Source: Coleophoma eucalyptorum (lineage: Eukaryota; Ascomycota; Leotiomycetes; Helotiales; Dermateaceae). From it: a DNA stretch of 64,000 nucleotides. Every line of letters starts with the position of its first letter. Position 1 is the first letter of the stretch. A program made the translations under genes and the position numbers. Shown piece after piece: positions 1-10,615 of the stretch. Where the stretch lies: the NCBI GenBank assembly GCA_026120035.1, contig JALRME010000026.1, positions 310,001 to 374,000 on the forward strand, in the 5' to 3' direction. The notes beneath the pieces were generated by a model, which saw only the letters and a list, made by a program, of their open reading frames with translations, was not told where the DNA came from and searched no databases.

Positions 1-721
1 CGCGACCAATAAACCAGTCATAGAGCATGTTGCCCGAGTGGCCTCCAGCAGCTAGCTCTCTGTGTTCCTTGTTTCCTGGTTTGACGCTAAAGCTTCGAAC
101 ATAGACAAAGGTAGCCAAGACATATGAAATGATGATGTTTGCCGTGAGGATCTGGAGGTAGTTGTTGTAGATGAAAGTCCAGACTGGAAAGTCAGCGCCC
201 TGGGCAATCGTGCCGGCAGCGCATAATGTAAGAGTAACCATGGTGGAAGACCAAGCTAAAAAGTCAGTACAACTCTCTACATACGGCAGATTAACATACT
301 ATTGAACTTGTACTTCAGCTTTCCTCCGGATGAAAGCTCTACCCCCTCCGCCACTTCACCGGGAAGTACTCTGTGTAGCAGCAGACTAAACGCATAGTAG
401 CCGAGCACCTTCAACATAACATCCCAACTTCCCAAGCCCATCACACCCGCGGCAGGCCAGCCAACTTCCTGTTTGAGGCCCTCAATCGTCAGCATGGACG
501 GGGCCAGCGCCGAGGGTACTGGGCATCCGGAGATGTCGTTGCAGAGAAAGGTCGGCAGGTAACATAGAATGGGCAGGCCGAAGGATATGCCAAACGCACC
601 CAAACTAGAGGGGTCAGTAGGACACGCAAAGAGGGAGACAGTGAACCTACGGGCCTCCAAACTCATAACCATGCTTCTCCTCCGCCTTTGCGGCTACAGC
701 CTTGGAAGTTTTGGGCGCCAT
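1..721 (-). CDS. ERG24: Delta(14)-sterol reductase (C-14 sterol reductase), 5' part only
   Basis: ERG24 reduces the C14-C15 double bond left by CYP51 in ergosterol synthesis, in the ER or nuclear envelope membrane. Three exons are visible: 651-721, 300-604 and 1-255, joined by GT-AG introns of 46 and 44 bp with phase preserved. The start ATG at 721 gives an N-terminus ending in EFGGPLGAFGISFGLP, the typical start of fungal ERG24 (N. crassa ERG-3 type). The family block FLCNDISGCPVPSALAPS follows, then a GGKLKYKFN segment, a predicted membrane stretch (LQILTANIIISYVLATFVYV) and the signature ELAAGGHSGNMLYDWFIGR at the window edge. The catalytic C-terminal half lies beyond position 1. The sister enzyme ERG4 is less likely because the N-terminal blocks match ERG24. 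The identification is by family recognition; the splice joins are read from the sequence. Confidence 0.93.
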
Positions 722-2321
722 TGGGAAACACGAAAAGAGTAGCTAGGAGTGTTGCTCTCGCCCGAGATGAACACCCTTATATACGTTGAAAAGGGGAGGA
801 GTCCTCGTCGAAGAGATCCGGGGATGACTTCTTGGCAACTTTGACAATCCGGGACCTCTGGTTGTAGCTTAGCAATTGCAGACGTGGACTCGGGCACAGA
901 AAGTGAGCTGTTCGGGATCTCGAGCAGCCGGACGCGAAATGTTCAGTTCAATACAATGATGCACATCATTTTGAAACGCCCGTGTTGATTGGGTCGCTTT
1001 GCTGTTTGCGTGTGGTCTAAGCTTCGCTGCTTTCGGCTAACCAGATGAGGGTAGTGCTCGATGGCTGAGCTTGGGAGCTACAGACGACCGACAGCATTTC
1101 CTCCAAGTCCGTCCCTGATCGCGACCCTTTCCTCCGACTCGGGGGCAGCGTCGCGTCAGCATCGTCAACAGCTGCAGCGTAGTGCGCGCTTCTGTCCGGT
1201 GCGAGATGCGGGATCCGAGATTCGAGATCCGGATGCTGGCTGTCAGCTTCTGCTCTCCTTTCCCCTTGCCAAATCGGCTGCTTGTGGCGTTGTGCGGCAA
1301 TGCAATGCAATGCAACGCCACGCACCTGCATCTTGGTGTCGTGTGAACACGCACCGAGAGAGCATCTGTACAGTTATGCTCTGGCTTACCCGACGAGCCT
1401 CGCTTCCTGGTTTGCTCTCTCCGAGTAGAATAGAACTGCTCGTCATTATTCGCAATCATCGTTTTCTCCAGATTGATGTCTCCCAGAAGCTGCACGTGAA
1501 AATCTCTGGCTTGCTAGCTTCACGCCCAATCCAGTCGAGCTTGATGAGCTCGACCATGGAGCCGGGTAGATATCTCTAGCAAATTGGTTGGGTGCCATCA
1601 GTGTACACGGTAAGCGACTCAAAGTTGCTGGTTGCGACGGTTGCGACGGTTGCTTATCTTCATATTTGGGTTCTTTACGTTGGTGACACAGGTAGCTCCA
1701 GTAAGTCCACGGCCGGTACCTAATCACTGCAGCGTACGACACGGGTCCGGGCCTCGCCTTAGGCATAAAACAATGGCATTTCGACGGGCACTCCGCACAT
1801 CAGCATATCTGTGACTCTGTGGTAAATTCTCTGGCATCTAGGTTGTTCAATCGAACAAATCCACATCTGAATAAGTGTATCATTTTTGGTTGGCTGTATT
1901 GTTCATCGAATTGCAGTCACCTTTCGAAATTAGTGGCCTGCTGGCTGAGTGAGGCCATCGTTACGACGCCGGCAGCGTATATGTTGACCAACCTCCTCAC
2001 GCAGCAAAATAGTGCCTGTGACTTGTTACTATTAGAGTTGATGTCGCATGCTTTCCCACAAACCTCCATAAATGCCAGGTACGCCGTATCATTTGCGCTA
2101 TAAAGATCTCGGAGCCAGATAAGCGAGCCGACGGTTAGGGGAATGGCTTTTCTTATTCGCATTCCTCCCGTTCAACTGACATCATCATTCTTACTTCTGA
2201 TTCATTTACACGCACCACACTCACAACTCGATAAGCCGACTTCGAGAATCTCGAGCTCTACCTTTGGGGCACAAAACATGGCTGTAAAAATTCAACACTA
2301 AGAGGAAAATCACCTTAACAA
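722..2321. other. Intergenic region between ERG24 and the photolyase gene
   Basis: This 1.6 kb stretch carries the divergent upstream regions of ERG24 (-) and the photolyase (+). Several open frames of 60-172 codons occur on both strands (the longest at 1061-1579 +), but none shows a recognisable domain, a signal peptide or a plausible splice continuation. A short direct repeat of CAATG, about four copies, lies near 1299-1315. No RNA gene was recognised. Confidence 0.5.
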
Positions 2322-4338
2322 ATGGCAAAACCAAGAGTCATCTACTGGTTTCGTACAGATCTTCGCCTTCACGATTCGCCGGCACTCAAGGCAGCTCTGG
2401 ATCTTAATCCTGAAGTATTCTGGCCGATATGGACGTGGGATCCGCACTATGTATACCGCGCAAGAGTCGGGCCCAACCGATGGCAATTCTTGTTCGTACT
2501 CATCTTTTCTCACTGAGCTTTACTATGTCCATTCCAAACTCTACTGACGGGCAAACAGGCTCGATTCCCAGAAAGTTCTCTCAGAATCCCTGACCAAGCT
2601 CAACAAGAAAAGCAAGCTATTCTTGATCAGGGAAGCTCCGCAGACCCTCTTGCCCAAGCTCTTCAAAGCATGGAAAGTAACGCATCTCGTCTTCGAGAAA
2701 GATACGGACGCATACGCGCGCGATCGCGATGCAGAGGTTGTGCGTGCCGCCAAGGCAGCTGGCGTGGAAGTAGTCATTCGATCCGGACGCACGCTGTGGG
2801 ATAGTGATCTGCTGGTTGAGCAGCATCACGGGAAGGCAACGATGAGTATTTCGCAGGTGCAAGCAGTAGGTCCTAAAGTTGGAGCCATCCCAAGACCGCT
2901 TGCTGCGCCGACGAAGATCCCCGATCCAGGCGAGACGCACCTGGAATTTGAACAGGATGCCCCCAAGCAGGCCCCTGACCTCAATGCCCTGGCACGCGAG
3001 CATGATGATTGCTCTTACGCGCAGCTCGCTGGACCGCAAGGTGACTTCGCGGTTCCCAGCATAGAAGAACTAGGATTCACAGCGACATCGCCGCATCGCG
3101 GCGGCGAGATAATTGCGCGAAAGCTTTTGGACGACATCATTGCCAATAAAGAGTACACGGCGCTCTTCGAAAAGCCCAAGACAGCACCCACGGATTTCGA
3201 GCCGCAGGCAACAACGCTCCTCTCGCCACATTTGCATTTCGGCACCCTCAGTGTCCGCGAGTTCTACTGGCGCGTTCAAGACGTCGTGGATAACTATCAA
3301 GGCAAGGGAAAGGCTTCACAACCACCCGTCTCGCTGACCGGCCAGTTGCTCTTCCGGGACATGTATTTCGGCGCGCAAGCCGCGCTGGGGCATTCCTTCG
3401 GGCAAACGTTATACAACTCGCACTGCCGCTTCATCCCTTGGCACTTGCCATCCAAAGTAGACCATGAGCGAAAGCTAGTCACAGGAGAGTACCACATCGA
3501 CTCGGAAGAGGCGCAGGTATGGTTCCAGCGCTGGAAATGGGGCCGCACCGGCTTCCCCTGGATCGATGCACTTATGCGGCAGCTGAGGCAGGAAGGATGG
3601 ATACACCATTTGGGAAGACATGCTGTAGCCTGCTTCTTAACGAGGGGAGGCTGCTATGTGAGTTGGGAGCGAGGCGCCGAGGTCTTCGAAGAGTGGCTCA
3701 TCGATCACGAAACGGCATGCAATGCAGGCAACTGGCAATGGTTGAGCTGCACGGCCTTCTTTGCACAGTTCTACCGCTGCTATTCTCCCATCGCCTTTCC
3801 CCAGAAGTGGGACAAGGAAGGGACGTTTGTTCGAAGGTATGTCCCCGAGTTGGCGGCACTGGACCCGAAGTATATCTACGAGCCTTGGAAAGCACCAATC
3901 CAGGACCAGAGGAAGGCTGGAGTGCGAATTTCCGGAGACGGAGAGAAAGATGAGGAAGGGATTTACCCGAAGCCCATATTTGACTTTGCAGAGAGGCGGA
4001 CAATCTGTTTGGATGGGATGAAGAAGGCTTATCATGTTGGTTTGTACGGTGATGATCCTAGGGTTGTGAATGGGTCTTGGAGACAGCTGTTCGATGATGC
4101 TGCCGAAGGGCCAACGGAGGGAAAGACATTTGAGGAAGCTAAGGGAGAAAGAGATGCCATAAAGGTCAAGCGAGGTCCTGCTGGAGGTGACGATAACGAT
4201 GGTGCAGTGGAAGAGACCGCTAGGGGAGCAAAGGAGAAAGGTAGAGAGGCCAAGGCTGGTGATCGACGAACGACGGCGACTAAGCGAAAAGCTGCACAAG
4301 GCACTTTGGATGGACATTTCAAGAAGATGAAGAGATGA
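2322..4338 (+). CDS. (6-4) photolyase / animal-type cryptochrome family flavoprotein
   Basis: This is a photolyase/cryptochrome family protein of 649 aa, encoded by exons 2322-2491 and 2559-4338 with a 67-bp intron. The N-terminal alpha/beta photolyase domain starts VIYWFRTDLRLHDSPALKAAL. The C-terminal FAD-binding helical domain includes LSPHLHFGTLSVREF (around residue 280), RWKWGRTGFPWIDALMRQL and WIHHLGRHAVACFLTRGG (residues 404-421). The HHLxRH block keeps both histidines (about 407 and 411) that in (6-4) photolyases act on the lesion, which separates it from CPD class I and cry-DASH proteins. It would repair UV (6-4) photoproducts using FADH- and may act in light signalling, as described for related fungal proteins. 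The C-terminal extension of roughly 100 residues is Lys/Glu-rich and ends in basic stretches (KRKAAQGTLDGHFKKMKR), a likely nuclear localisation signal. Whether it repairs DNA, signals, or both cannot be told from sequence. Confidence 0.9.
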
Positions 4339-4430
4339 TAAAAGAATAGGCTCGATCAAGAACAGACATGCATCGAGGATATCCGCTGCTGGCATGAATC
4401 AGATGCAATGTCTATATCCCAATAATCCCC

Positions 4431-4436
4431 AATAAA
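4431..4436 (+). terminator. Candidate polyadenylation signal AATAAA downstream of the photolyase gene
   Basis: An exact AATAAA lies about 95 bp after the photolyase stop codon, in the 284-bp gap between this gene and the convergent gene ending at 4623. Fungal poly(A) signals are degenerate, so this is only a candidate. Confidence 0.35.
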
Positions 4437-4622
4437 CGCCTGAAGTAAAATATACCGTGTACGTTCGTAAGTAAACTTCTAATCTCGACAAGATTCGAAT
4501 CACAAGGCCCGAAGTTACCTAAAGTTTGTAGGCTTAGTACATATATACATCACTGTATAAGGAGTGTGAAAGGTAGAGAGAGCAAGCAAGAAAGAAAGGG
4601 GATATAGGGAGTGGCCCACTTT

Positions 4623-6034
4623 TTAGTCATCCCATTCCTCGTCAAGTTGATCGATCAAGCGATTCTCATCATCCCGGCTGTTTCGTCCACCTCTCCCTGA
4701 AGAGCCGTTACCGTTGGCAGAAATGGACAATGCACTGTAGCCGCGTCTCCTAGGCACGATGCTCGCGCAAGACGAAGTGGCGATAATGAACATATCCTGG
4801 GAAGGTTGATCGTCAGCATGAGGCATCAAGCAATTTGTATGAGTTGGAAGCGGCTTGAAAGAAATGATGAGGAGACAAGATTCCAGTGATATATGGTATG
4901 CTATATTACGGTATCCTAAAAATCGAGTTCTTCCTCTGTCCTTTTCTATATAGAGCATGCAAAAGGGAAATTTGGGTTGGATGCTTTCCAGTTATGGTGG
5001 GTATGCTGTTCCGTAAGCTGATCTCGATGATTTGGACTTGGATCTTGTTGAACTAGTCCGTACTTCTATCGTTGGAAGAAGACCATCTCTGACCGACTTT
5101 ACGCGTGGGTAAAGGATCTGCTTGGGCCGTTGCACACAAAACTGCCCGCTCACCTTGATAAAATTTCCAACACCTGCCCACATGCTGTAGTTGGGTAACT
5201 GTCTCCATCCTCGAGCATGCGCCACATTGCGTTGATAAAAGACACCGCCAAGGAAGTAAACCAGAATTGCAATGACGCCAATGATCGCGAAGACCGCTCC
5301 TGGTCCTACTCCTTGCTTTGTAGGTTCTGCTCCTCCACAAGCGTGTGCAGACCGGATCTCGAAGAAGTAAGCACACTCGTCAGGGTCAGTGCCTATGAAC
5401 GAAGGTGCTGCTTGCTGTGCCACAGGATCTTTTTCACAATGGAAGGAGATCAAGGTCGACTTGTGTCGGGTAGGCGCGTCGTCCGCGAAAGTTGATGCGT
5501 CTTGATCCATTGCTTCCCTCTCTTTGTTCACAGAACTTCCACATGGCGAACCATTCTCATACTGAAGCACCAGACGTTTACCTCGTAATGTCAAGTTGGA
5601 GGATTGTTGCCTAATCTAGTCAGAAGCTGCATCCATCTAGCCATCAAATTCACTCACCCTATCGAGTATATCTTTCCGTGCTGTTGGTAATAAGCACTGG
5701 TGTTCCCCCACCTCGCCTTGTCATCAATCCCAATGACATCCGCGACCTGGTCCACCACCGGGGCGCAGAAGTTCAGGGTGAAATTCGCATTGTAATCGTA
5801 ACCCTTGGAATGCCAGTCCTCGGTTCTTGCGCCCTTCGAGGCCTTCTTGCCCTCCGCTACACGCTCGGCCGACAGCGCTCTCAAGTCGTAGAAGGAACCG
5901 CTTGATGAAGTGATGGTACATGGCTCAACGACTTTCTTGGATTTGGATTTGTCGTCCGAAGCGGTCGCGGCATTAACTCCGCTCTGCAGCGCAAATGCGA
6001 GAAGCACGGCCGTCGGGAATGAAGGTAGGTACAT
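4623..6034 (-). CDS. Type I membrane protein with mannose-6-phosphate-receptor-like (MRH/Atg27-type) luminal domain
   Basis: The protein has 335 aa from exons 5658-6034, 5154-5610 and 4623-4796. The second intron is long for this window (357 bp). A signal peptide occupies about residues 1-22 (MYLPSFPTAVLLAFALQSGVNA). The luminal part has family blocks CTITSSSGSFYDLRALS, DYNANFTLNFCAPV and RGKRLVLQYENGSPCG, with Cys residues suited to the MRH beta-barrel fold. One membrane helix spans about residues 230-251 (AVFAIIGVIAILVYFLGGVFY). The short cytosolic tail has the conserved RGWRQLPNYSMWAG stretch and an acidic end. Family members related to Mrl1/Atg27 cycle between Golgi, endosomes and vacuole and help sort vacuolar hydrolases or serve autophagy. 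Which role applies here is not visible. Convergent with the photolyase gene. Confidence 0.87.
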
Positions 6035-6604
6035 TGTAAAAGAATAGTGGTGAAAGGAAAGTGAGGATGAAGATATTGTGAAGCGCCTCGAGGCGCTGAC
6101 AATATAAAGTTCTAATGCTATGCCGTTGATGGGAATGAAAGGAAAATGGATAGGACACGAAAGCTGTACGAAATGTAAGGTACAGGCGGCGTCGCGGAGA
6201 GATAGAAAGCTTACGAAGGCGTTGGGGCTAAAAGATGTTCCGGCGGACAACCCCGGATTTCTCTCAGTCACTGAATTGGATGAGGTGATTGATAAAAGAA
6301 AGTGGGCAGAGAGTGAAGGTGAAGTCGAAATTACAATCCCAGAGTGCGCGCACTAGAATAAACCGTAGGATTTCTTCACTTCATGCCTTAAGAAAAAATT
6401 ACAGTTATGCGCCGGTGATTATTTATTGCACTCCCGGTAAGGTAAGGAAGGTATGTTGGGTTGGTACTCGGCTAACGCCGCCGGAGCTGTGAGAAGCACA
6501 TTCTACTATTTATTTAGTCTATATACTGTACCATACAAATACCTCTTCCTGTCTGTAGTTTTTCGTGCCTGAAGAAAGGTAGCCAGATTACTCAACTAAA
6601 TATC
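6035..6604. other. Intergenic: upstream of the MRH-protein gene, downstream of the MFS gene
   Basis: This 570-bp stretch is the promoter side of the gene starting at 6034 and the 3' side of the transporter ending at 6605. It is AT-rich near 6500-6600. The short open frames here show no domain. No RNA or repeat was recognised. Confidence 0.5.
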
Positions 6605-8414
6605 TCACTTGCTCAACTTCTTCTCCTTCATAAATAACGAACTAATAATCGCGCACACGGCAACAGCAGTTGCCAATGCAAACGTAACGGTCTCAGCCTT
6701 CTGATAGCAGATCCTAACCAACGCTCTGGTCTTAGGATCCAGCTCATTGATATAGTCTAAGCTCTGTCTAACCCTCTCAACAATCTTGTCGGCTTTGTGA
6801 CCGCTCTTCAATTGGCTTCGGAGCTCTTTTCTCAAAACTTGCTGAATTACAGTGCCTCCGATACTGACACCAACAACACTTCCGAGCGAGCGGAACAGAT
6901 ATGTGCATGCCGTTGCGACAGCTTGATCTTTGGCGTCGGCATTGGCAATGACATTAATCAAGGTCGATGTTATGGCGGCACCACCTCCAACTGCACCAAA
7001 GATCAAAGTGAGAAGCAGCCACCACGAGTCGGCATAGAGCGCGCATGCCACCGTGACACCGAGGATACCGACGGTCTGGAGAATGTATGATATGACCGTC
7101 AACCAGTAATATTTTCCTGTTCTTTGCATGATAACCCCACCAGCTAATGATCCGGCGGTGGACATGATTACCAAAGGAATAAATCGCATACCCGCTGCCG
7201 TGGCTGACATCCCATCAACTGCTTGGAAGTAGAGGGGCACGTAGAAGAGGCAAGCCATGTAACTTGCAAGCTGGAAGAAATTACTGAAGTAACTGGCGCA
7301 GAGAGAGCGCTCGAAAATGATATGGCCTGGAGCAAAAGGATTGGCAGCGAATTTCATCTCAACTAACAAGAAGAGGGCGAAGAGTGGAATAGATAGACAG
7401 CAAGCCACGATCGTGATGGTGTCAGACCATGCAACATTGCTACCTCTATCGAGACCAAGTAAGAGACTGAAAACTGCGATAACAAGTGTGAAAGCGCCTA
7501 AAAAGTCAATACGTCCAAGCTTCTCGCGCCAGTGAGTGTCTTCTTCCTTGGGGAGATCGAGAACGAAGTAAACAATGCCGAAGGCCATAAAGCATAATGG
7601 TCCCTGTCCCAGAAAGGACCTTGGACTGTCAGCAAATTCTATAGAAAGATTTCAGGGCAACTTACCAACGCCAACCGATAGTATCGGCAAGAATGCCGCC
7701 CAATGCTGCCCCAGATGATGATCCAATAGTATAGACGATATTAAGATATCCTTGCCAGGTTCCACGCTCCCTGAGGGGAACGATATCACTCAGCAGGATG
7801 GATACTACGGTCGTCATGCCACCACCTCCAATGCCAGCAAAGGCCCTAGCAAACACCAGCTCTTCAATGTTACGAGCAAGGCCACAGAATATACATCCGA
7901 TTCCGAACACAGCATAGGCAAACAAGATACATGCTTTACGCCCGAAAATATCACTGAGTTTCCCGTACAAGGGCTGGAAACTTGTCATTGTGAGGTAGTA
8001 TCTGAAGATATGGTCAATGTTTGCACATCTAAGATCCGTAGGTTAGCTTACCCTGTGGCTATCCAGGAAGTGCTGTTGAGCGCATTCAATTCGGTGCCAA
8101 TTCTTCCGTAGCTCGTGACCGTGATGGTCTGATCAGCAGCAATAAGAAGAACCTATTCAACCACCTTGATCAGCACAAGAGTTCTACTCAAATAAAAGGT
8201 GGGTATGGCAAGGGACGAAAGAACCTACACCAATAACCAATGGAGGCAGAAGATATGGCAACTTGGCAATCATGTCCTTATTCCCCTCAAACAGAGGCGT
8301 CTCCTGCACCTCTCCTACACCTGCCTCAGCTCCCACGATCGACTTCGTCGGCGTCTGTTCTCCCAAGAGGGGAGAGTTTTCCGAGACATCGTTTTCTGTA
8401 GTTGAGAGCGCCAT
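6605..8414 (-). CDS. MFS transporter of the vacuolar basic amino acid type (Vba/Fnx1-like, DHA2-like)
   Basis: The protein has 545 aa from exons 8229-8414, 8052-8152, 7666-8001 and 6605-7619, all GT-AG and in phase. After a soluble N-terminus with a di-leucine-like NSPLLGE motif, typical of vacuole-sorted carriers, come the family blocks AADQTITVTSYGRIGTEL (TM1 region) and YGKLSDIFGRKACILFAY (MFS loop 2-3 signature). These are followed by ARAFAGIGGGGMTTVVSIL, REKLGRIDFLGAFTLV and FQAVDGMSATAAGMRFIPL. The set matches the fungal Vba/Fnx group, which moves basic amino acids into the vacuole by proton antiport. Closely related DHA2 members export drugs, so substrate is uncertain. The intron 3 acceptor was chosen at 7620 because it restores GWRWSFLGQGPL; an acceptor 9 nt earlier is also open. 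Confidence 0.88.
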
Positions 8415-9259
8415 TGGATCTTTCCTTTTTCTCTTTCTCGTGTTCTCATGCAAGGAACAGAGCAATGTTGTCTAGCTATGCTACGAGCAAACGAACTTCT
8501 CAAATATCTCTCCGGAAGAGTGGGGGAGAAACAGCGTGAGGCGCTATCGTTGTGATAACCGATTCCGCACTATCCACGAATTTTCTTTTGACGATATACT
8601 CACCCTTCTCCACTGATTGATTGTTCTTTCTAAAAAGTCATTTGAATCATCCAAAGGAAGAAAATGTTGTGATAATGTTGGCTTACGGCGTACGGACTGC
8701 CAAAGGTCCGCTTCTGTCGATGCGAAGCGCTTATATAGTGTAAGCTTGCTGCGCCGCCAGCGATAAGATACGGAGTACTCGCGATAACTCCGTTTCTGAT
8801 AGGCGTGCAGCCACTTGTGAGGCACAACTCTATTCGGATGCCCTTTGCATGACCTTGGCATAGGCATAAAGCGGAATAAATGGACTGGTCTTTGTGAATT
8901 TTTGGGGGCAAATGTTATGTTGTAGAGGGTGCAGTTATGCTGACGGCAACTTTGCAGAAGACTTCTCAGAGCAAATACACATGTCGCACTACCTTATATA
9001 AGAACAAGCATTCATTTACAGCTTGGTTAATTGTACTTCTCAGAAAATGTGTCCCTAATCAGTATTTTCCACTCTTAGAAGTACTAAAGATATGTGCGTC
9101 TAAAAGAGCGCCTCAACCATGGAGAAAAGGTATGTCCCAGGGGCCGCTCTGAATTTGGCATCATATGAAAGACCGTCTCTCGTCATGTCGTATGAATCAT
9201 GTCTCCTAACTACCTCGAACCATGAGCTTTTTAAAAACCAATCTTCCCTAGCACGGCCT
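8415..9259. other. Intergenic, upstream of the MFS gene
   Basis: This 845-bp stretch separates the MFS gene start from the 3' end of the next minus-strand gene. Open frames here are short and carry no recognisable domain. I see no RNA gene, repeat or mobile element. Confidence 0.5.
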
Positions 9260-10615
9260 TCATCCAGCCCTCCAGATAGCACCAGCACTTGGTCCATCTT
9301 GGTCTTCTATGATCTCCTCGTTCATAGATTTGATCCACTCACTTTCCATTCTCACAGCGTCTTGTTCGATTCTGGTCATGACTGCCAGCTCATGCAGCAT
9401 ATCTTCGACAAGTCTTCTGCAGCCTTGCACCACAATAAAAAGGTTGGAACCTCCTTCTGGAGCACCCAAATTTCTCAATTGGTCTCGCCATGTTTCCAAC
9501 TTCCTGCTCAACATCAAGCAATCGTCCTTCCACGTCCCATCAAGCTCATCTACAAACACTATTTCCTCGTCTTCCTCGTTACTTTCTCGTGCCTCTAAAA
9601 TGGCCTGTGTCCGAGACAACCATTTCTCAAACTTCCTCACTACTCGTGCGTACTTTCCTCCTGGCTCTCCCAGATTCCAAACACTACCGAGCACCTCATC
9701 CAATGCCTGCGTCTTCTCTTCCAGGCTCCAACTTTCTCCCCATTTCTTCAGGGCGGCAGCATTAATTTTTCCCATTTCCTCCTCCTCTAGCCTGGCCAGT
9801 CCTTCATGCTCCTTTACTGCTTCCTTGAATTTCTGCCCCAGCTTCTGTTTGGCGCTTGCTCTCCATTCCAACTCGACCTGTGCGGCATCTTTATGAATCA
9901 GATGCAGCTGCAGCAGCTCGTTTTGCAACTTGGCTGTTTCGGCAGATTTTGCTATATTGGAGGGTAATTTTGAGGGTGTCGGCGGCACAAGAAAAGCAGC
10001 AGGGTGTGGCTTTGGCGCCAAATTCTTCGCAGGGGAGTAATGTTGCTGTAGGGTTGAGAAGGCAGGCTTCCTCGGCTGAGAATCTACCTGCGAGGCTCGA
10101 GATATCTCTTCTGGGGTCCTTCGAGAAAGTGGTCGTAGTGTGGTGGATGAGGTCAAGATTGTGGACTGAGACCTCGTACGCCCATGAATTGGGGCGGGAT
10201 CCGGAACACGGCTTGTGGTTGAAGTGACTGTAGATACAGAGCCATGTCGAAGACGCCGTTCGATTGCTTGCGGCGGCCTTGTTGTCATAGAGCGGTCTGG
10301 CTTTACAGGGTCGATACTGCTGCTGGTGGACACAATACTGGCCGGGCGTCGAATTGAGGACGCCCTCTGCAAGCCAGCTGTACTTGTCACCGGCTTGCTT
10401 GTATTGGCCTTGGAAGGACGAGGTGGTGGTCCCATAGAACCATAGCTGCTAAGGGTTGCAGAACTCAAGCTCAGGGGTCTAGGGCGTGTTGTTGGCTTGA
10501 CAGGAAGACGGCTGGGAGATTCGGTTCCTCTTTCCGGACGCGACGGATTTGGCTCCCCTCCTGCCTTCTCTGCAGGCTTCCGAAGAGAGCGAGTGCGCGA
10601 GGGAAGATTCGACAT
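9260..10615 (-). CDS. Conserved-looking protein of unknown function: basic disordered N-half, coiled-coil C-half
   Basis: A single-exon frame of 451 aa. The ATG at 10615 (MSNLPSRTRSLRKPAEK) was chosen because the frame upstream has only a TTG, and it has a G at -3. Residues 1 to about 230 are rich in Ser, Thr, Pro and Arg and look disordered and basic. From about residue 230 the protein becomes helical with heptad-like stretches (AKLQNELLQLHLIHKDAAQVELEWRASAK is the start) and a run of acidic segments. I do not recognise the family. Basic disordered N-terminus plus C-terminal coiled coil is the layout of microtubule-associated subunits such as HAUS8-type augmin proteins, but that is only a resemblance of architecture. 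Codon pattern and length make it a real gene. Confidence 0.7.
   Translation of the reverse strand: MSNLPSRTRSLRKPAEKAGGEPNPSRPERGTESPSRLPVKPTTRPRPLSLSSATLSSYGSMGPPPRPSKANTSKPVTSTAGLQRASSIRRPASIVSTSSSIDPVKPDRSMTTRPPQAIERRLRHGSVSTVTSTTSRVPDPAPIHGRTRSQSTILTSSTTLRPLSRRTPEEISRASQVDSQPRKPAFSTLQQHYSPAKNLAPKPHPAAFLVPPTPSKLPSNIAKSAETAKLQNELLQLHLIHKDAAQVELEWRASAKQKLGQKFKEAVKEHEGLARLEEEEMGKINAAALKKWGESWSLEEKTQALDEVLGSVWNLGEPGGKYARVVRKFEKWLSRTQAILEARESNEEDEEIVFVDELDGTWKDDCLMLSRKLETWRDQLRNLGAPEGGSNLFIVVQGCRRLVEDMLHELAVMTRIEQDAVRMESEWIKSMNEEIIEDQDGPSAGAIWRAG

Noticed and set aside
1061..1579. 172-codon plus-strand frame in the ERG24 upstream region
   Set aside because: No domain, signal or splice partner; overlapping frames of similar length exist on the other strand.
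4797..5153. Stop-containing 357-bp segment inside the MRH-protein gene as evidence of a pseudogene
   Set aside because: It has GT and AG ends, keeps phase 0 and restores the conserved tail directly after the membrane helix, so it is a long intron.
9119..9896. Plus-strand frames of 159 and 195 codons
   Set aside because: They are antisense shadows of the coiled-coil protein gene; their Ser-rich composition mirrors its Glu/Lys/Arg codons.
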